Assembly: GCA_964506465.1 (NCBI GenBank)
Contig: CAZDLM010000005.1
Coordinates: 1-64,000, forward strand
DNA from: UBA6109 sp964506465
GTDB lineage: Bacteria > Desulfobacterota > Syntrophia > Syntrophales > UBA6109
Length of the DNA: 64,000 nt
Direction: 5' to 3'
Part shown: positions 16,021 to 24,142 of the stretch, in pieces
Numbering within the stretch: position 1 is the stretch's first letter
Layout of the letters: the number at the start of each line of letters is the position of its first letter
Program-made: the position numbers and the translations under genes
The notes under the pieces: generated by a model
Told to the model about the DNA's origin: nothing
Databases searched by the model: none
The model's input: the letters and a program-made list of their open reading frames with translations, nothing else

Positions 16021-17389
16021 GCAGCCTCCGGAAGGGCTTGATCATTTCCTCTTTCATGCGCCGTTCGTAGATGTCCCGCCGGATCTTGGGGATCAGACAC
16101 AGGGTCATCAGGAGCAGGTTCCGCAACTGCGAACCCAGGTCTTTCTGCGGAAAATCGTACCAGCCGTGGCTGCGGTAGTAGCGATGATCGGCGACAAAGG
16201 GGAATCGCAGGCGGCCCCACATTTCGTCGCGGAACAGCTTCGCCCCCGCAATGCCTGGAAACAGGCCAGGCTGGATGTAGCCCCGCTCGGCGCAGCGGAC
16301 GGCCCGTTCCGCCAGTCCGTCGAGAAGCGCGTCGAGCTTCGCAGAATCGGCGACCTCGTCCGAAACGATATCCGTCAGATTCGCCCCCTGGGATTCCGCC
16401 GTGCCCTGAAAGATTTCCCGCAGATGAGGACTGGCGGCCAGCGGGCCGGAGACCAGAAAGCACACCTGCTTGCCCTTCCATGTCGGCGTGTGGTTGTTGA
16501 AGAAGGACCGGTCGAAGAATTGCTTCCATGCGGCGGAGAGGTACCGGTCGCGGATCTCGCCGGCGATGACGAGGATGTCGGCTTTCTTCACGCAGTTGTC
16601 GTAGAAGTCGATGTAGCCATCCTGTCCCTTGTAGACGCAGGTGTGGTCGTACCCGCAGCGGATGCACCCCAGGCAGCCGCCCCGGATATCGAGCCCGCGG
16701 ATGTTCACAACCTCGACCGGGCTGACGAAGGAACGCCGGAATCGCCCGACCATTCCGTCGAGATTCGATGCCGAATCACCGCCGTCCGTCAGGATGAGGA
16801 CTTTCCTGCCTCCGGCGTCCGTCTTGCCCTTCGCCGCTCCCGGTTCGTAACGGAAGGCGGCGGGGGCGACCGGCGGATAGATTCGCGCCGTCGGCGCCCT
16901 CCGCTCGACCGCGTCCAGAAAGTCTTCGGCGAAGAGGCGGAACCTTCCCCGTTCCCGACGGTGCAGCAGGTCGTACATCGACGCGGAGAAAAACGATACG
17001 TACCGCATCTCGAGATCGTCGGAGACGGCGCGGATATAGGCGTGCGCCGTATGGTCGAAGAAATGAATGGAGGTCGACAGGGCGGCGGCGTAGCGGCCGC
17101 GGAAGGCATCGGCGGCGCCCCGCTCCCCGATGAGCTCGATAAAACGCTTGTACTGGGAAGACACGAGGCAGTAATACAGCGGAAAGGCCCAGAGGACAGC
17201 GTCCGAGGCGCGGATGTCATCGAGGATCTCCTCGAAGGCCGGCTCGTTCTTCTCGAGCTTCCGGATCTGCTGGGCAACGTGGTGGATTCGGAAAACATGA
17301 GCGGGAAATACCTTCTGGAGATACTGTACGTACTGCATGGTCGCACTGGCGGGCCCCTTCGGGCTGCCGTTGAGTACGGCGATTCTCAT
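16007..17389 (-). CDS. tandem flavodoxin-fold iron-sulfur flavoprotein
   Basis: This 460-residue protein contains two flavodoxin-like domains. The first starts MRIAVLNGSPKGPASATMQY and has WAFPLYYCLVSSQYKRFIEL, like NADPH-dependent FMN reductases. The second (about 200-360) has GGCLGCIRCGYDHTC, a cysteine cluster typical of iron-sulfur flavoproteins and multimeric WrbA-like proteins, then KKADILVIAGEIRDRYLSA. Such proteins transfer electrons between ferredoxin-type donors and flavin acceptors. The ATG at 17389 has GAGGAAG upstream; the frame extends 22 codons further but without homology. Convergent overlap of 14 bases with the NHL gene leaves no room for a terminator. Redox partners unknown. 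Confidence 0.75.
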   Translation of the reverse strand: MRIAVLNGSPKGPASATMQYVQYLQKVFPAHVFRIHHVAQQIRKLEKNEPAFEEILDDIRASDAVLWAFPLYYCLVSSQYKRFIELIGERGAADAFRGRYAAALSTSIHFFDHTAHAYIRAVSDDLEMRYVSFFSASMYDLLHRRERGRFRLFAEDFLDAVERRAPTARIYPPVAPAAFRYEPGAAKGKTDAGGRKVLILTDGGDSASNLDGMVGRFRRSFVSPVEVVNIRGLDIRGGCLGCIRCGYDHTCVYKGQDGYIDFYDNCVKKADILVIAGEIRDRYLSAAWKQFFDRSFFNNHTPTWKGKQVCFLVSGPLAASPHLREIFQGTAESQGANLTDIVSDEVADSAKLDALLDGLAERAVRCAERGYIQPGLFPGIAGAKLFRDEMWGRLRFPFVADHRYYRSHGWYDFPQKDLGSQLRNLLLMTLCLIPKIRRDIYERRMKEEMIKPFRRLLKAG

Positions 17390-17426
17390 AAATGGCTTCC
17401 TCCTCTTGTCCGGAACTCGCCCCGGT

Positions 17427-18707
17427 TCAGGACGATCTCCTCTCCTTATCGGCAAAAAACAGGTGTTCCATGAGAAGCGCGGCGGTCACGCCCATGGCAA
17501 AGCCGTTGCCGAGCACCGGACGCAGCCCGGCGGGGAAGGCGGACAGCACGTCCTGCGGCAGAAAGGCGATGAGCGTCCCCAGCAGGATCGGCAGGCCGAT
17601 GACGAGCCCGTCCTCCATGCGGATCTCCCGCCGCGCCTCGAATGCAACGACGAGCCCCGCGGCGATCTGCGTGCAGACGATATACAGCAGAACGGCGCCG
17701 ATGACGACGGATGGGACATCGCCGATGAAGGCGATCAGGGCGGGGGAAAAGGACAGAACCAGGAGCATCGCCGCCGTCGGCGGCAGCGTGAACCGCGATG
17801 CGCAGCCCGTCGAGGCGATCACCCCGAGACTGAGCGAGTAATTGACCGGCCCGATCACGCCCAGGATCCCCGAGGCGGCATTCGTCAGGCCCGTCAGCAT
17901 CACGCCGTTGCGGATCCTCCGGTCCATCCCGTCGGGCTTGAGCAGTTCGTTCATGGATTGCATGGAGCCCAGGTCGTTGACCGCGAGCGCCGCATAACAG
18001 AACAGAAACGATGCAAGGATGCCGGCATCGAAAACCAGCTCCACGGAAATACCCCGGAAGAAGCCGGCGAAAAGCGCGGCGGAAGGAGCGGGGATCTCTG
18101 CGGCGGGAAAGAAGTGATGCGCGATCACGGCGCCTCCCGCCATCGCCCAGACGATGAGCGTCGCCTTCCAGACGCCCTTGAGCAGCCGGTGCATGGCGAA
18201 CATGGCAAGGACAAGCGCAAGTCCGAAGGCGAGATTCGCGGCGCCGGGAGGGCCGGTCATGAGCTGCAGGATCGTCGGCGTGAGGGTGAAGGCGATCAGC
18301 AGGAGCACGACGGCGACGACGCGCGCCGTGAAGAGCCTCCGGAGATGGCCGAAAAGACCGGTGATGCTCAGCAGGGTCAGCAGCAGGCCTCCGCAGAGGA
18401 TCGCCGTGTAGACCGTTTGCGGGGCATATCCGCGGCCGGCGATGGCGCCGATGAGCAGAACCGTCGAAGGGCCCGTGATCAAGGGGAGCCGGTGGCCTGC
18501 CAGGACCTGCAGGAGGAGCGCCACAGCCATGACGAAGGACATCTTCTGGAGGTACAGGACCTGATCGCCGGGCGAAGTGAAGTGCAGCCCGCTTGTAACG
18601 CGGCCGATGATGACGATGATAGGCACCGTGACCGCGAACCACTGCAGGCCGTAGAGCCAGCGCTGCCACCAGGGGGGACGATCATCAAGCCCGTAGCGAA
18701 ATTCCAT
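17427..18707 (-). CDS. uracil/xanthine permease family (NCS2) transporter
   Basis: This 426-residue inner-membrane protein belongs to the nucleobase:cation symporter-2 family. Evidence: the N-terminal RYGLDDRPPWWQRWLYGLQWF start, GPSTVLLIGAIAGRGY in the third helix, GFFRGISVELVFDAGILASFLFC near the middle and the NAASGILGVIGPVNYSLSLGVIASTG region that corresponds to the substrate-binding helix 10. It has about 12-14 membrane segments. It probably takes up xanthine, uracil or a related nucleobase. It starts divergently from the methyltransferase, with 68 bp between them, and is only 37 bp upstream of the flavoprotein gene, so the two may share a transcript. Confidence 0.85.
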   Translation of the reverse strand: MEFRYGLDDRPPWWQRWLYGLQWFAVTVPIIVIIGRVTSGLHFTSPGDQVLYLQKMSFVMAVALLLQVLAGHRLPLITGPSTVLLIGAIAGRGYAPQTVYTAILCGGLLLTLLSITGLFGHLRRLFTARVVAVVLLLIAFTLTPTILQLMTGPPGAANLAFGLALVLAMFAMHRLLKGVWKATLIVWAMAGGAVIAHHFFPAAEIPAPSAALFAGFFRGISVELVFDAGILASFLFCYAALAVNDLGSMQSMNELLKPDGMDRRIRNGVMLTGLTNAASGILGVIGPVNYSLSLGVIASTGCASRFTLPPTAAMLLVLSFSPALIAFIGDVPSVVIGAVLLYIVCTQIAAGLVVAFEARREIRMEDGLVIGLPILLGTLIAFLPQDVLSAFPAGLRPVLGNGFAMGVTAALLMEHLFFADKERRSS

Positions 18708-18775
18708 ATCCGGATTCTACCTTACCTTGCTGATCCGCCGCAAAGCCGTTATATTGATGTTCGAGGACGGCTGAC

Positions 18776-19447
18776 ATGAAGACGGAGACGGACAGGACAC
18801 GGAGACGCTTCGACCGGATCGCCTGGATGTACGATGCGATGGAGTCCCCCATGGAGATGATCTCGGCGCGAACCTGGCGGCGGGAACTCCTCTCCAGAGT
18901 TCACGGCCGGGTCCTGGAAGTCGGAATCGGCACCGGCAAGAACCTCCCCTATTATCCGCGGGACGTCGATCTGACGGGCATCGACATCAGTCCCCGGATG
19001 CTCGCCAGAGCGAAGCGCCGGGCCGAGGCTCTCGGGATCTCCTGCGGGCTGATCGCCATGGACGCCGAACGGATGACCTTTCCGGATACGGCTTTTGACG
19101 CCGTCGTCTCCACCTTCGTCTTCTGTTCCGTTCCCGATCCGGTTGCCGGCTTGAAGGAAATCCGGCGCGTGCTCAAGCCCGACGGCAAGGCCTTCTTCCT
19201 CGAGCACGTCCGGAGCGAAAATCCTCTTCTCGGAAAACTGATGGACCTGCTCAATCCGCTCGTCCGTTCGGCGATCGGCCCCAACATCAACCGGCGGACC
19301 GTGGAGAACATCGCAAACGCCGGCTTCGAGATCGTCACGATGGAAGAAATGGGGATGAAGATCCTGAAGAAGATCGTCGCGCGGCCCATGGTGCAGCAAG
19401 GCTGCACCCACCGGAAAGGATCACCCTCCACACCTCAGACCGGCTGA
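18776..19447 (+). CDS. class I SAM-dependent methyltransferase (UbiE/PmtA-like)
   Basis: This 223-residue protein has the Rossmann-type methyltransferase core: motif I VLEVGIGTGKNLPYYP, motif II LTGIDISPRML with acidic ribose ligand, the MDAERMTFPDTAFDAVVSTFVFCSVPDP block and post-motif LKPDGKAFFLEHVRS. The FDRIAWMYDAME start is shared with phospholipid N-methyltransferases and UbiE-like enzymes. The substrate could be a phospholipid, quinone precursor or small molecule. A C-terminal tail overlaps the convergent monooxygenase gene by 13 bases. Confidence 0.8.
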   Translation: MKTETDRTRRRFDRIAWMYDAMESPMEMISARTWRRELLSRVHGRVLEVGIGTGKNLPYYPRDVDLTGIDISPRMLARAKRRAEALGISCGLIAMDAERMTFPDTAFDAVVSTFVFCSVPDPVAGLKEIRRVLKPDGKAFFLEHVRSENPLLGKLMDLLNPLVRSAIGPNINRRTVENIANAGFEIVTMEEMGMKILKKIVARPMVQQGCTHRKGSPSTPQTG

Positions 19448-19743
19448 AGAATGCGGAGGTCCCGGCCGGCAACAAGACCCTTTGTCTGCTCGCGGTAGGC
19501 CTTCATCCCCGGAGCGGCCAGATGCGCCTTGAGGGCGTCGAGGTCTGCCCATTTCTCGATAATCACGACGGCATTCTCGCGCAGCGGCGGCTGGACCGGA
19601 ATCCCGCTAGGCACGTCCGCCGCGACGCCGTATTCGATGCAGCCGTTCTCTTTGCGCACCCCGGCCGCAAAGGCATGGAATACGTCGAGAAATTCCTTCC
19701 GCTTCCCCGGTTGAAGTTCGAGTGTGGCAACGACGTGGATCAT
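19435..19743 (-). CDS. antibiotic biosynthesis monooxygenase (ABM) domain protein
   Basis: This 102-residue ferredoxin-like alpha/beta protein has the ABM-domain pattern: IHVVATLELQPGKRKEFLDV, then ENGCIEYGVAADV, then the strand-helix VVIIEKWADLDALKAHLAAPG and a final LRILQPV. Such cofactor-less proteins act as quinol monooxygenases, heme-degrading enzymes or aldehyde-detoxifying factors, so the reaction is open. The long frame upstream (to 19860) is not homologous; the ATG at 19743 was chosen. It overlaps the stop of the YhbY gene by 4 bases (ATGA), showing translational coupling. Confidence 0.75.
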   Translation of the reverse strand: MIHVVATLELQPGKRKEFLDVFHAFAAGVRKENGCIEYGVAADVPSGIPVQPPLRENAVVIIEKWADLDALKAHLAAPGMKAYREQTKGLVAGRDLRILQPV

Positions 19744-20081
19744 GTTTTTCCCTCCTCTGCCTCTTTCCCTGCCTTCGGCAGGACAATCTTCCTTCTGCCC
19801 GGGTCCGTTTGCTGACGATAGAAAATGGCGACGTTCCCGATCAGTCCGGCAAGACTGCATTTCGCTTCGCCCGCGATGTGCAAGGCGAGTTCGTCCTTGT
19901 CTTCCTTGTGGTCGACGAAACGGACCTTGATGAGTTCATGGTCGTCCAGGGCCTGATGAACGGACGCCAGGAGCCCCGGCGTGACGCCGCTCTTCCCCAC
20001 CAGCACGAGCGGCTTCAGGTCGTGCGCCAGCCCGCGAAGATATTTCCGATGCATGCCCTTGAGTTCCATGGGCGCCATCAT
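19740..20081 (-). CDS. yhbY: YhbY-family CRM-domain RNA-binding protein
   Basis: This 113-residue protein matches the CRM domain of YhbY, which associates with pre-50S ribosomal particles. The features are LKGMHRKYLRGLAHDLKPLV, the signature LVGKSGVTPGLLASVHQALDDHELIKVRF (with the conserved G-x-x-G turn) and GNVAIFYRQQTDPGRRKI. Two consecutive ATGs (20081 and 20078) are possible starts; neither has a strong ribosome site. A stretch of lysine and glutamate follows the domain. It is the first gene of a two-gene unit with the ABM protein. Confidence 0.85.
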   Translation of the reverse strand: MMAPMELKGMHRKYLRGLAHDLKPLVLVGKSGVTPGLLASVHQALDDHELIKVRFVDHKEDKDELALHIAGEAKCSLAGLIGNVAIFYRQQTDPGRRKIVLPKAGKEAEEGKT

Positions 20082-20223
20082 AACGGCAGGACGCTGAGAA
20101 CTCAACGGGAAACTTCATCTCCGGCGCGCAAGACAGCAGCGGCCCGCTGTCATGCAAACAGATTCTTGACACGTCCCGAAGCCGCCTGTACGCTTTCGCC
20201 ATCCTCCCGGGAGGAGGGATTTC

Positions 20224-21132
20224 ATGACTTCAGGCGGAATCGACGTCTTCGGGCTGGGCAAGTGCGCGCTGGATCACATCGGCCTCCTCGACCACGATCC
20301 CGAGCCCGACATGAAACATGAGGTCCTGGGGCTTACGATCCAGGGCGGGGGACCCGTCGCGACGGCGCTCGTCGCCCTGGCGCGCTGGGGATGTTCCTGC
20401 TTCTTCTCCGGCGTGATCGGGGATGACGGTTTCGGATGCAGGATCAGGGAATCCCTGGATTCCGAAGGCGTCGACACGGGCGGATTGGTCGTCCGGGAAG
20501 GCTGCATGTCTCAATTCGCCTTCATCGCCGCCGAACCGGAAAAGGCGAGGCGCACGATCTTCTGGCAGCGCCCCACGGGAGCGCCGCCGCGGATCGGAGA
20601 AGTCGATCTCGCCCGTCTGCTCTCCGCCCGGATCTTCCATACGGATGGCCTCTTCATCGAGACGGCGATCGCCGCGGCCCGGGAGGCGAGAAAGGCAGGC
20701 GTCCCCGTATCGGTCGACGCGGGGACGCTTCACGAGGGCATGCTCGAACTGGCTGGACTCGCCGATTACTTCATTACCGCGGAGACGTTTGCGCAGGAAC
20801 TGACCGGCGGGGACGGGCCGCAGGAGGCCTGCCGCAGGCTGGCCGCCATGGGACCACGCGTCGTGGGCGTGACGCTCGGCGCACGGGGATACGTGGCCCT
20901 GACCTCGGGACGCTTCATCGAGAGACCCGCTTATCCCGTTCAGGCGGTGGACACGACGGGTTGCGGGGACGTATTCCACGCCGGTTTCATCTACGGATGC
21001 CTGAAGAGGTGGACTGTGGAACGAAGCCTCGACTTCGGCGCCTGGTCCGCATCACGCGTCAGCCTGTATCCCGGCGGTCGTACCGGTATTCCCATGCCTG
21101 CAGATCTGGAACGGAATGGGTACGGTTCGTGA
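20224..21132 (+). CDS. PfkB-family carbohydrate/nucleoside kinase
   Basis: This 302-residue kinase has the ribokinase-like fold: an N-terminal substrate region with GGGPVATALVALARWG (PfkB signature 1 region) and the C-terminal signature VDTTGCGDVFHAGFIYG containing the catalytic aspartate and the anion hole. It phosphorylates a sugar or sugar-like alcohol with ATP in the cytoplasm; fructose, ribose, 2-keto-3-deoxygluconate and adenosine are all possible. GGAGG lies 8 bases before the ATG. It is monocistronic, ending just before a hairpin shared with the convergent mmsA. Confidence 0.85.
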   Translation: MTSGGIDVFGLGKCALDHIGLLDHDPEPDMKHEVLGLTIQGGGPVATALVALARWGCSCFFSGVIGDDGFGCRIRESLDSEGVDTGGLVVREGCMSQFAFIAAEPEKARRTIFWQRPTGAPPRIGEVDLARLLSARIFHTDGLFIETAIAAAREARKAGVPVSVDAGTLHEGMLELAGLADYFITAETFAQELTGGDGPQEACRRLAAMGPRVVGVTLGARGYVALTSGRFIERPAYPVQAVDTTGCGDVFHAGFIYGCLKRWTVERSLDFGAWSASRVSLYPGGRTGIPMPADLERNGYGS

Positions 21133-21141
21133 AGAAGAAAA

Positions 21142-21163
21142 GGGCGGCCGCAAGGGGCCGCCC
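21142..21163 (-). terminator. terminator hairpin of mmsA
   Basis: An 8-bp perfect stem (GGGCGGCC/GGCCGCCC, 6-base loop) lies between the convergent pfkB-like and mmsA genes. On the minus strand it is followed by TTTTCTTCTTC, fitting an intrinsic terminator for the aminotransferase-TRAP-mmsA operon. On the plus strand no U-run follows. Confidence 0.7.
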
Positions 21164-21227
21164 TTCGATCGGGCGTCTTCCCGTGTTCCAGAGACGGAAC
21201 CGGAAGGGCTTGAAAGCGGTTCTTCCG

Positions 21228-22748
21228 TCACTTTCTGGTGATCGTTCCCTCCCAGGTGCTGATCTTCTTCTCCTTCTTCTCCTCTTCCCCAAACCACCGG
21301 CTCGTCACGCACTTGGATTCGGTGTAGAAGGCGACGCCGTCCCGCCCCATCACGTGCAAATCGCCGAAGAAGGAATCCTTGTGGCCGGCAAAGGGGAAAT
21401 ACGAAACCGGCACCGGGATCCCCACGTTCACCCCCACCATCCCGCCGTGCGTCCGGCGCACGAACTCCCGCGCATACCAGCCGTTCTGCGTGAAGATGCA
21501 CGACCCGTTCGCAAAGCGGCTCGCGTTCATGATCGCTAGCCCCTCCTCGAAGTCCTGCACCCGCTTGATGCTCGTCACCGGCCCGAAGATCTCGCAGTCC
21601 CCCACGCTCATCCCTTCCTTCACATGGTCGAAGATCGTCGGACCCACGAAGTGACCCTTCTCGAAGCCCGGCACCACGATGCCCCGCCCGTCCAGGATCA
21701 GCTCCGCCCCCTCCTCGACTCCCTTCGTAATGCAGTCGATCACCGCCTGCTTGTGCTCCGCCGACACCACCGGCCCCAGTTCCGTCGCCGGGTCATAGGC
21801 GCATCCCACCTTCCGCGCCTTCGCAAACTTCACCAGGTGGGAGATGAACTCGTCGGCACAGGCCTCCTCCACGCACAGCGCCGGCAGCGCCATGCATCGC
21901 ATCCCCGCGCACCCGAACGTCGAATTGATGATCCCCAGCGCCGCACGCTCCAGCGCCGCATCCTTCAACACCAGCCCGTGGTTCTTCGCCTCGCACAGCG
22001 CCTGAACCCTCTTCCCGTGCGCCGCCGCCGTCGAATAGATATGCAGGCCCACCGACGTCGATCCCACGTACGAAATGCCCCGGATGTCCGGATGTTTCAG
22101 CAGCAGTTCCGCCTCGTTCCGGCTGCACGTCACCAGGTTCACCACCCCCCGGGGAAGACCCGCCTGGATCAACAGTTCCAGGCACCGCATCGCCGTCTGC
22201 GGCGTCAGGCTCGCCGCCTTCAGCACAAACGTATTCCCGCAGGTGATGCACAGGGGAATCATCCACCCGAACGGGATCATCGCCGGAAAGTTGAACGGCA
22301 CGATCCCCGCGAACACCCCGATCGGCTCCCGGTACATCACCGTGTCGTGCCCCGTCGACACGTTCATCAGCGCGTCTCCCCGCATCAGGATCGGCGCCCC
22401 GCACGCCAGCTCCACCACCTCCATCGCCTTGATGATGTCCCCGCGCGCCTCTTCGATGTTCTTCCCCAGCTCCTTCGACACCGACAGCGTCAACTCCTCC
22501 AGGTGCTTCTGCAGAAGCGCCCGGAACTGGAACATCACCTCCACCCGCTGCTGGATCGGCATCGACGACCAGCCCGGAAACGCCGCCTTCGCCGCCTGCA
22601 CCGCGCTCTCCACTTCCGCCACCGTGCAGCACGGCGCCTCCGCCATTACCTCTCCCGTACTCGAATCCGTTACCGGCATGTACTTCTTCGTCGCCGATTC
22701 CTTCCACTCGTTCCCCACACAGTACTTCAACCTGCGTACCCCACCCAT
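21228..22748 (-). CDS. mmsA: CoA-acylating methylmalonate-semialdehyde dehydrogenase
   Basis: This 506-residue aldehyde dehydrogenase would convert methylmalonate or malonate semialdehyde plus CoA and NAD to propionyl-CoA or acetyl-CoA and CO2. MmsA-type features are YREPIGVFAGIVPFNFPAMIPFGW, the nucleophile Cys in FGCAGMRCMALP and EIFGPVTSIKRVQDFEEGLAI. Unlike its neighbours, which prefer codons ending in C, this gene uses mainly GCG, CTG, GTG, GGG and ACG. It is the last gene of the minus-strand locus, separated from the saccharopine-dehydrogenase-like gene by a 12-bp-stem hairpin. The C-terminus is lysine/glutamate-rich (about residues 485-495), longer than usual. Substrate specificity is inferred from family resemblance. 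Confidence 0.88.
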   Translation of the reverse strand: MGGVRRLKYCVGNEWKESATKKYMPVTDSSTGEVMAEAPCCTVAEVESAVQAAKAAFPGWSSMPIQQRVEVMFQFRALLQKHLEELTLSVSKELGKNIEEARGDIIKAMEVVELACGAPILMRGDALMNVSTGHDTVMYREPIGVFAGIVPFNFPAMIPFGWMIPLCITCGNTFVLKAASLTPQTAMRCLELLIQAGLPRGVVNLVTCSRNEAELLLKHPDIRGISYVGSTSVGLHIYSTAAAHGKRVQALCEAKNHGLVLKDAALERAALGIINSTFGCAGMRCMALPALCVEEACADEFISHLVKFAKARKVGCAYDPATELGPVVSAEHKQAVIDCITKGVEEGAELILDGRGIVVPGFEKGHFVGPTIFDHVKEGMSVGDCEIFGPVTSIKRVQDFEEGLAIMNASRFANGSCIFTQNGWYAREFVRRTHGGMVGVNVGIPVPVSYFPFAGHKDSFFGDLHVMGRDGVAFYTESKCVTSRWFGEEEKKEKKISTWEGTITRK

Positions 22749-22807
22749 CGGTCCTCTCCTTGTTGAACGCCCGTCCCAAAAAGCGACTTTTTCTTTTTAA
22801 TACCATT

Positions 22808-22838
22808 TGGCCCGCCGGAAAGAAACTCCGGCGGGCCA
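22808..22838. other. 12-bp perfect stem hairpin between operon genes
   Basis: TGGCCCGCCGGA and its exact complement are separated by 7 bases in the gap before mmsA. There is no U-run on either side, so it is not a classical terminator. It may stabilise the upstream transcript end or set differential expression, and it may mark the border of the atypical mmsA segment. Confidence 0.5.
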
Positions 22839-22886
22839 TAGAACAAAATTATCGGCGAACCGCGCCCCCGCACATCCCTGGCATGC

Positions 22887-24062
22887 TCATGCGATGGGCC
22901 GCGTGATCGTCACCTTGGTATGCAAGCCGCGTCTCGCGCAGTATTCGAAGAATTTCTCGGGCGGCACGCCGATTTCGGGTCCGATGCAGCCTCTCTCTGT
23001 GATGATACCGGCACCCAGCATCCTTGCCGTGATCCCGACGGGACCGCCGACCGTGAAGGGACCCGTCTTCATATTCCAGGGTTCGTAGGGAGAGCACATC
23101 ATCTCCGTCCGGATCTCCACTTCCTCACCGTTCTTCACTCCCTTGGCATCGACGCGCAGGCACTTGTAGTCGGCCGGCTTTCCCGTGGGCTTGGGGAAGG
23201 TCTCCGCGAGGGCCACAAAATAATCGCGCGGCGAAATCTCGGCACCCTTTACCTTCAGCGGCTTCGTCGATCCGAAGCCGATTCCCGACAGGAAGCGCAT
23301 CTTCTGTTCAAAATCCGCAGGAAGGCCCAGCTTGAAGGACATGTGTTGAATCCCTTTCGACTTGAAGGCGACTGGAACAGTGGCCACTTCCGAATGAATA
23401 GTAGGGTAGACCATCATCGTGCCGACGGGCTGGGGGAAATCGATTGATTCGCCCAGCGTAAAGGGCTGGACTTCTTTCCAGTCGCCGTTTTCGAAGATGT
23501 AGGCCGGGTCCGTAAACTCCTGCAGGAGCGTCTGGGCCGCATAGGGAATGGTGATGGGGAAATCGGATTTCGCGTAGTTGGCGATGCCGTCCCGCAGATA
23601 GATGTATTCGATCGTGTCCAGTCGCGCGGCGCAGTAACCGGCCATGACGCTCACGATGCCCGGGGCACTGCCCATGCCCAGGATCGCCGTGAGCCCCTTG
23701 GCCTTCCATTCGGCGTCCCGGAGCATCTGCTCTCTGGCGACATGGAACAGGCCTCCCATATCGAGATAATGGGAACCTTCCGCAACGCAGGCGTCCATGA
23801 CGCGGAGGTTGAAGTCATGACCGATGCAGTTCGCCGTTACCTTGCTGCCGCGAACGGCCGCCCGCAGGCTCTCGGGATTCGTCGCGTCGGTGAACTGCAC
23901 CTTTGCCTTGACCTCTCCCCACTCCTTGGCCCTGAAGGCAAGGACGTCCTTCAGCTTTTCGAGATCGGCCAGGACCACTTCCTTCACCTCCGGCGATGAG
24001 CAAAGATCGCGGATGACGCCCTGCGCCTGCACTCCTGCCGCACCCATTACTGTGATTCTCAT
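22887..24062 (-). CDS. saccharopine dehydrogenase-like oxidoreductase
   Basis: This 391-residue NAD(P)-dependent enzyme has an N-terminal Rossmann domain (MRITVMGAAGVQAQGVIRDL, a G-x-x-G-x-x-x-x-G variant) and the COG1748 layout: VTANCIGHDFNLRVMDACVA, SHYLDMGGLF, then ILGMGSAPGIVSVMAGY. Family members form or cleave saccharopine-type C-N bonds or act as carboxynorspermidine dehydrogenases. Its place between TRAP transporter and mmsA, with a class III aminotransferase at the head of the operon, suggests a role in catabolism of an imported amino compound. The product is not predictable beyond an amino-acid dehydrogenase-type reaction. Confidence 0.7.
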   Translation of the reverse strand: MRITVMGAAGVQAQGVIRDLCSSPEVKEVVLADLEKLKDVLAFRAKEWGEVKAKVQFTDATNPESLRAAVRGSKVTANCIGHDFNLRVMDACVAEGSHYLDMGGLFHVAREQMLRDAEWKAKGLTAILGMGSAPGIVSVMAGYCAARLDTIEYIYLRDGIANYAKSDFPITIPYAAQTLLQEFTDPAYIFENGDWKEVQPFTLGESIDFPQPVGTMMVYPTIHSEVATVPVAFKSKGIQHMSFKLGLPADFEQKMRFLSGIGFGSTKPLKVKGAEISPRDYFVALAETFPKPTGKPADYKCLRVDAKGVKNGEEVEIRTEMMCSPYEPWNMKTGPFTVGGPVGITARMLGAGIITERGCIGPEIGVPPEKFFEYCARRGLHTKVTITRPIA

Positions 24063-24142
24063 TCCTGCCTCCTATGATTGAGATTTGAAAAAGTCCTTTG
24101 CAGCAAACCTTGTTTCGGTGCCACAGCCTCTCGCTCCGTGCC

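Noticed and set aside
17337..18779. 480-codon plus-strand frame opposite the NCS2 permease
   Set aside because: Antisense shadow with repetitive charged residues; the permease frame has clear helices and motifs.
21624..22766. 380-codon plus-strand frame opposite mmsA
   Set aside because: It arises from the G-ending codon bias of mmsA and is Arg/His-rich; no protein family is visible.
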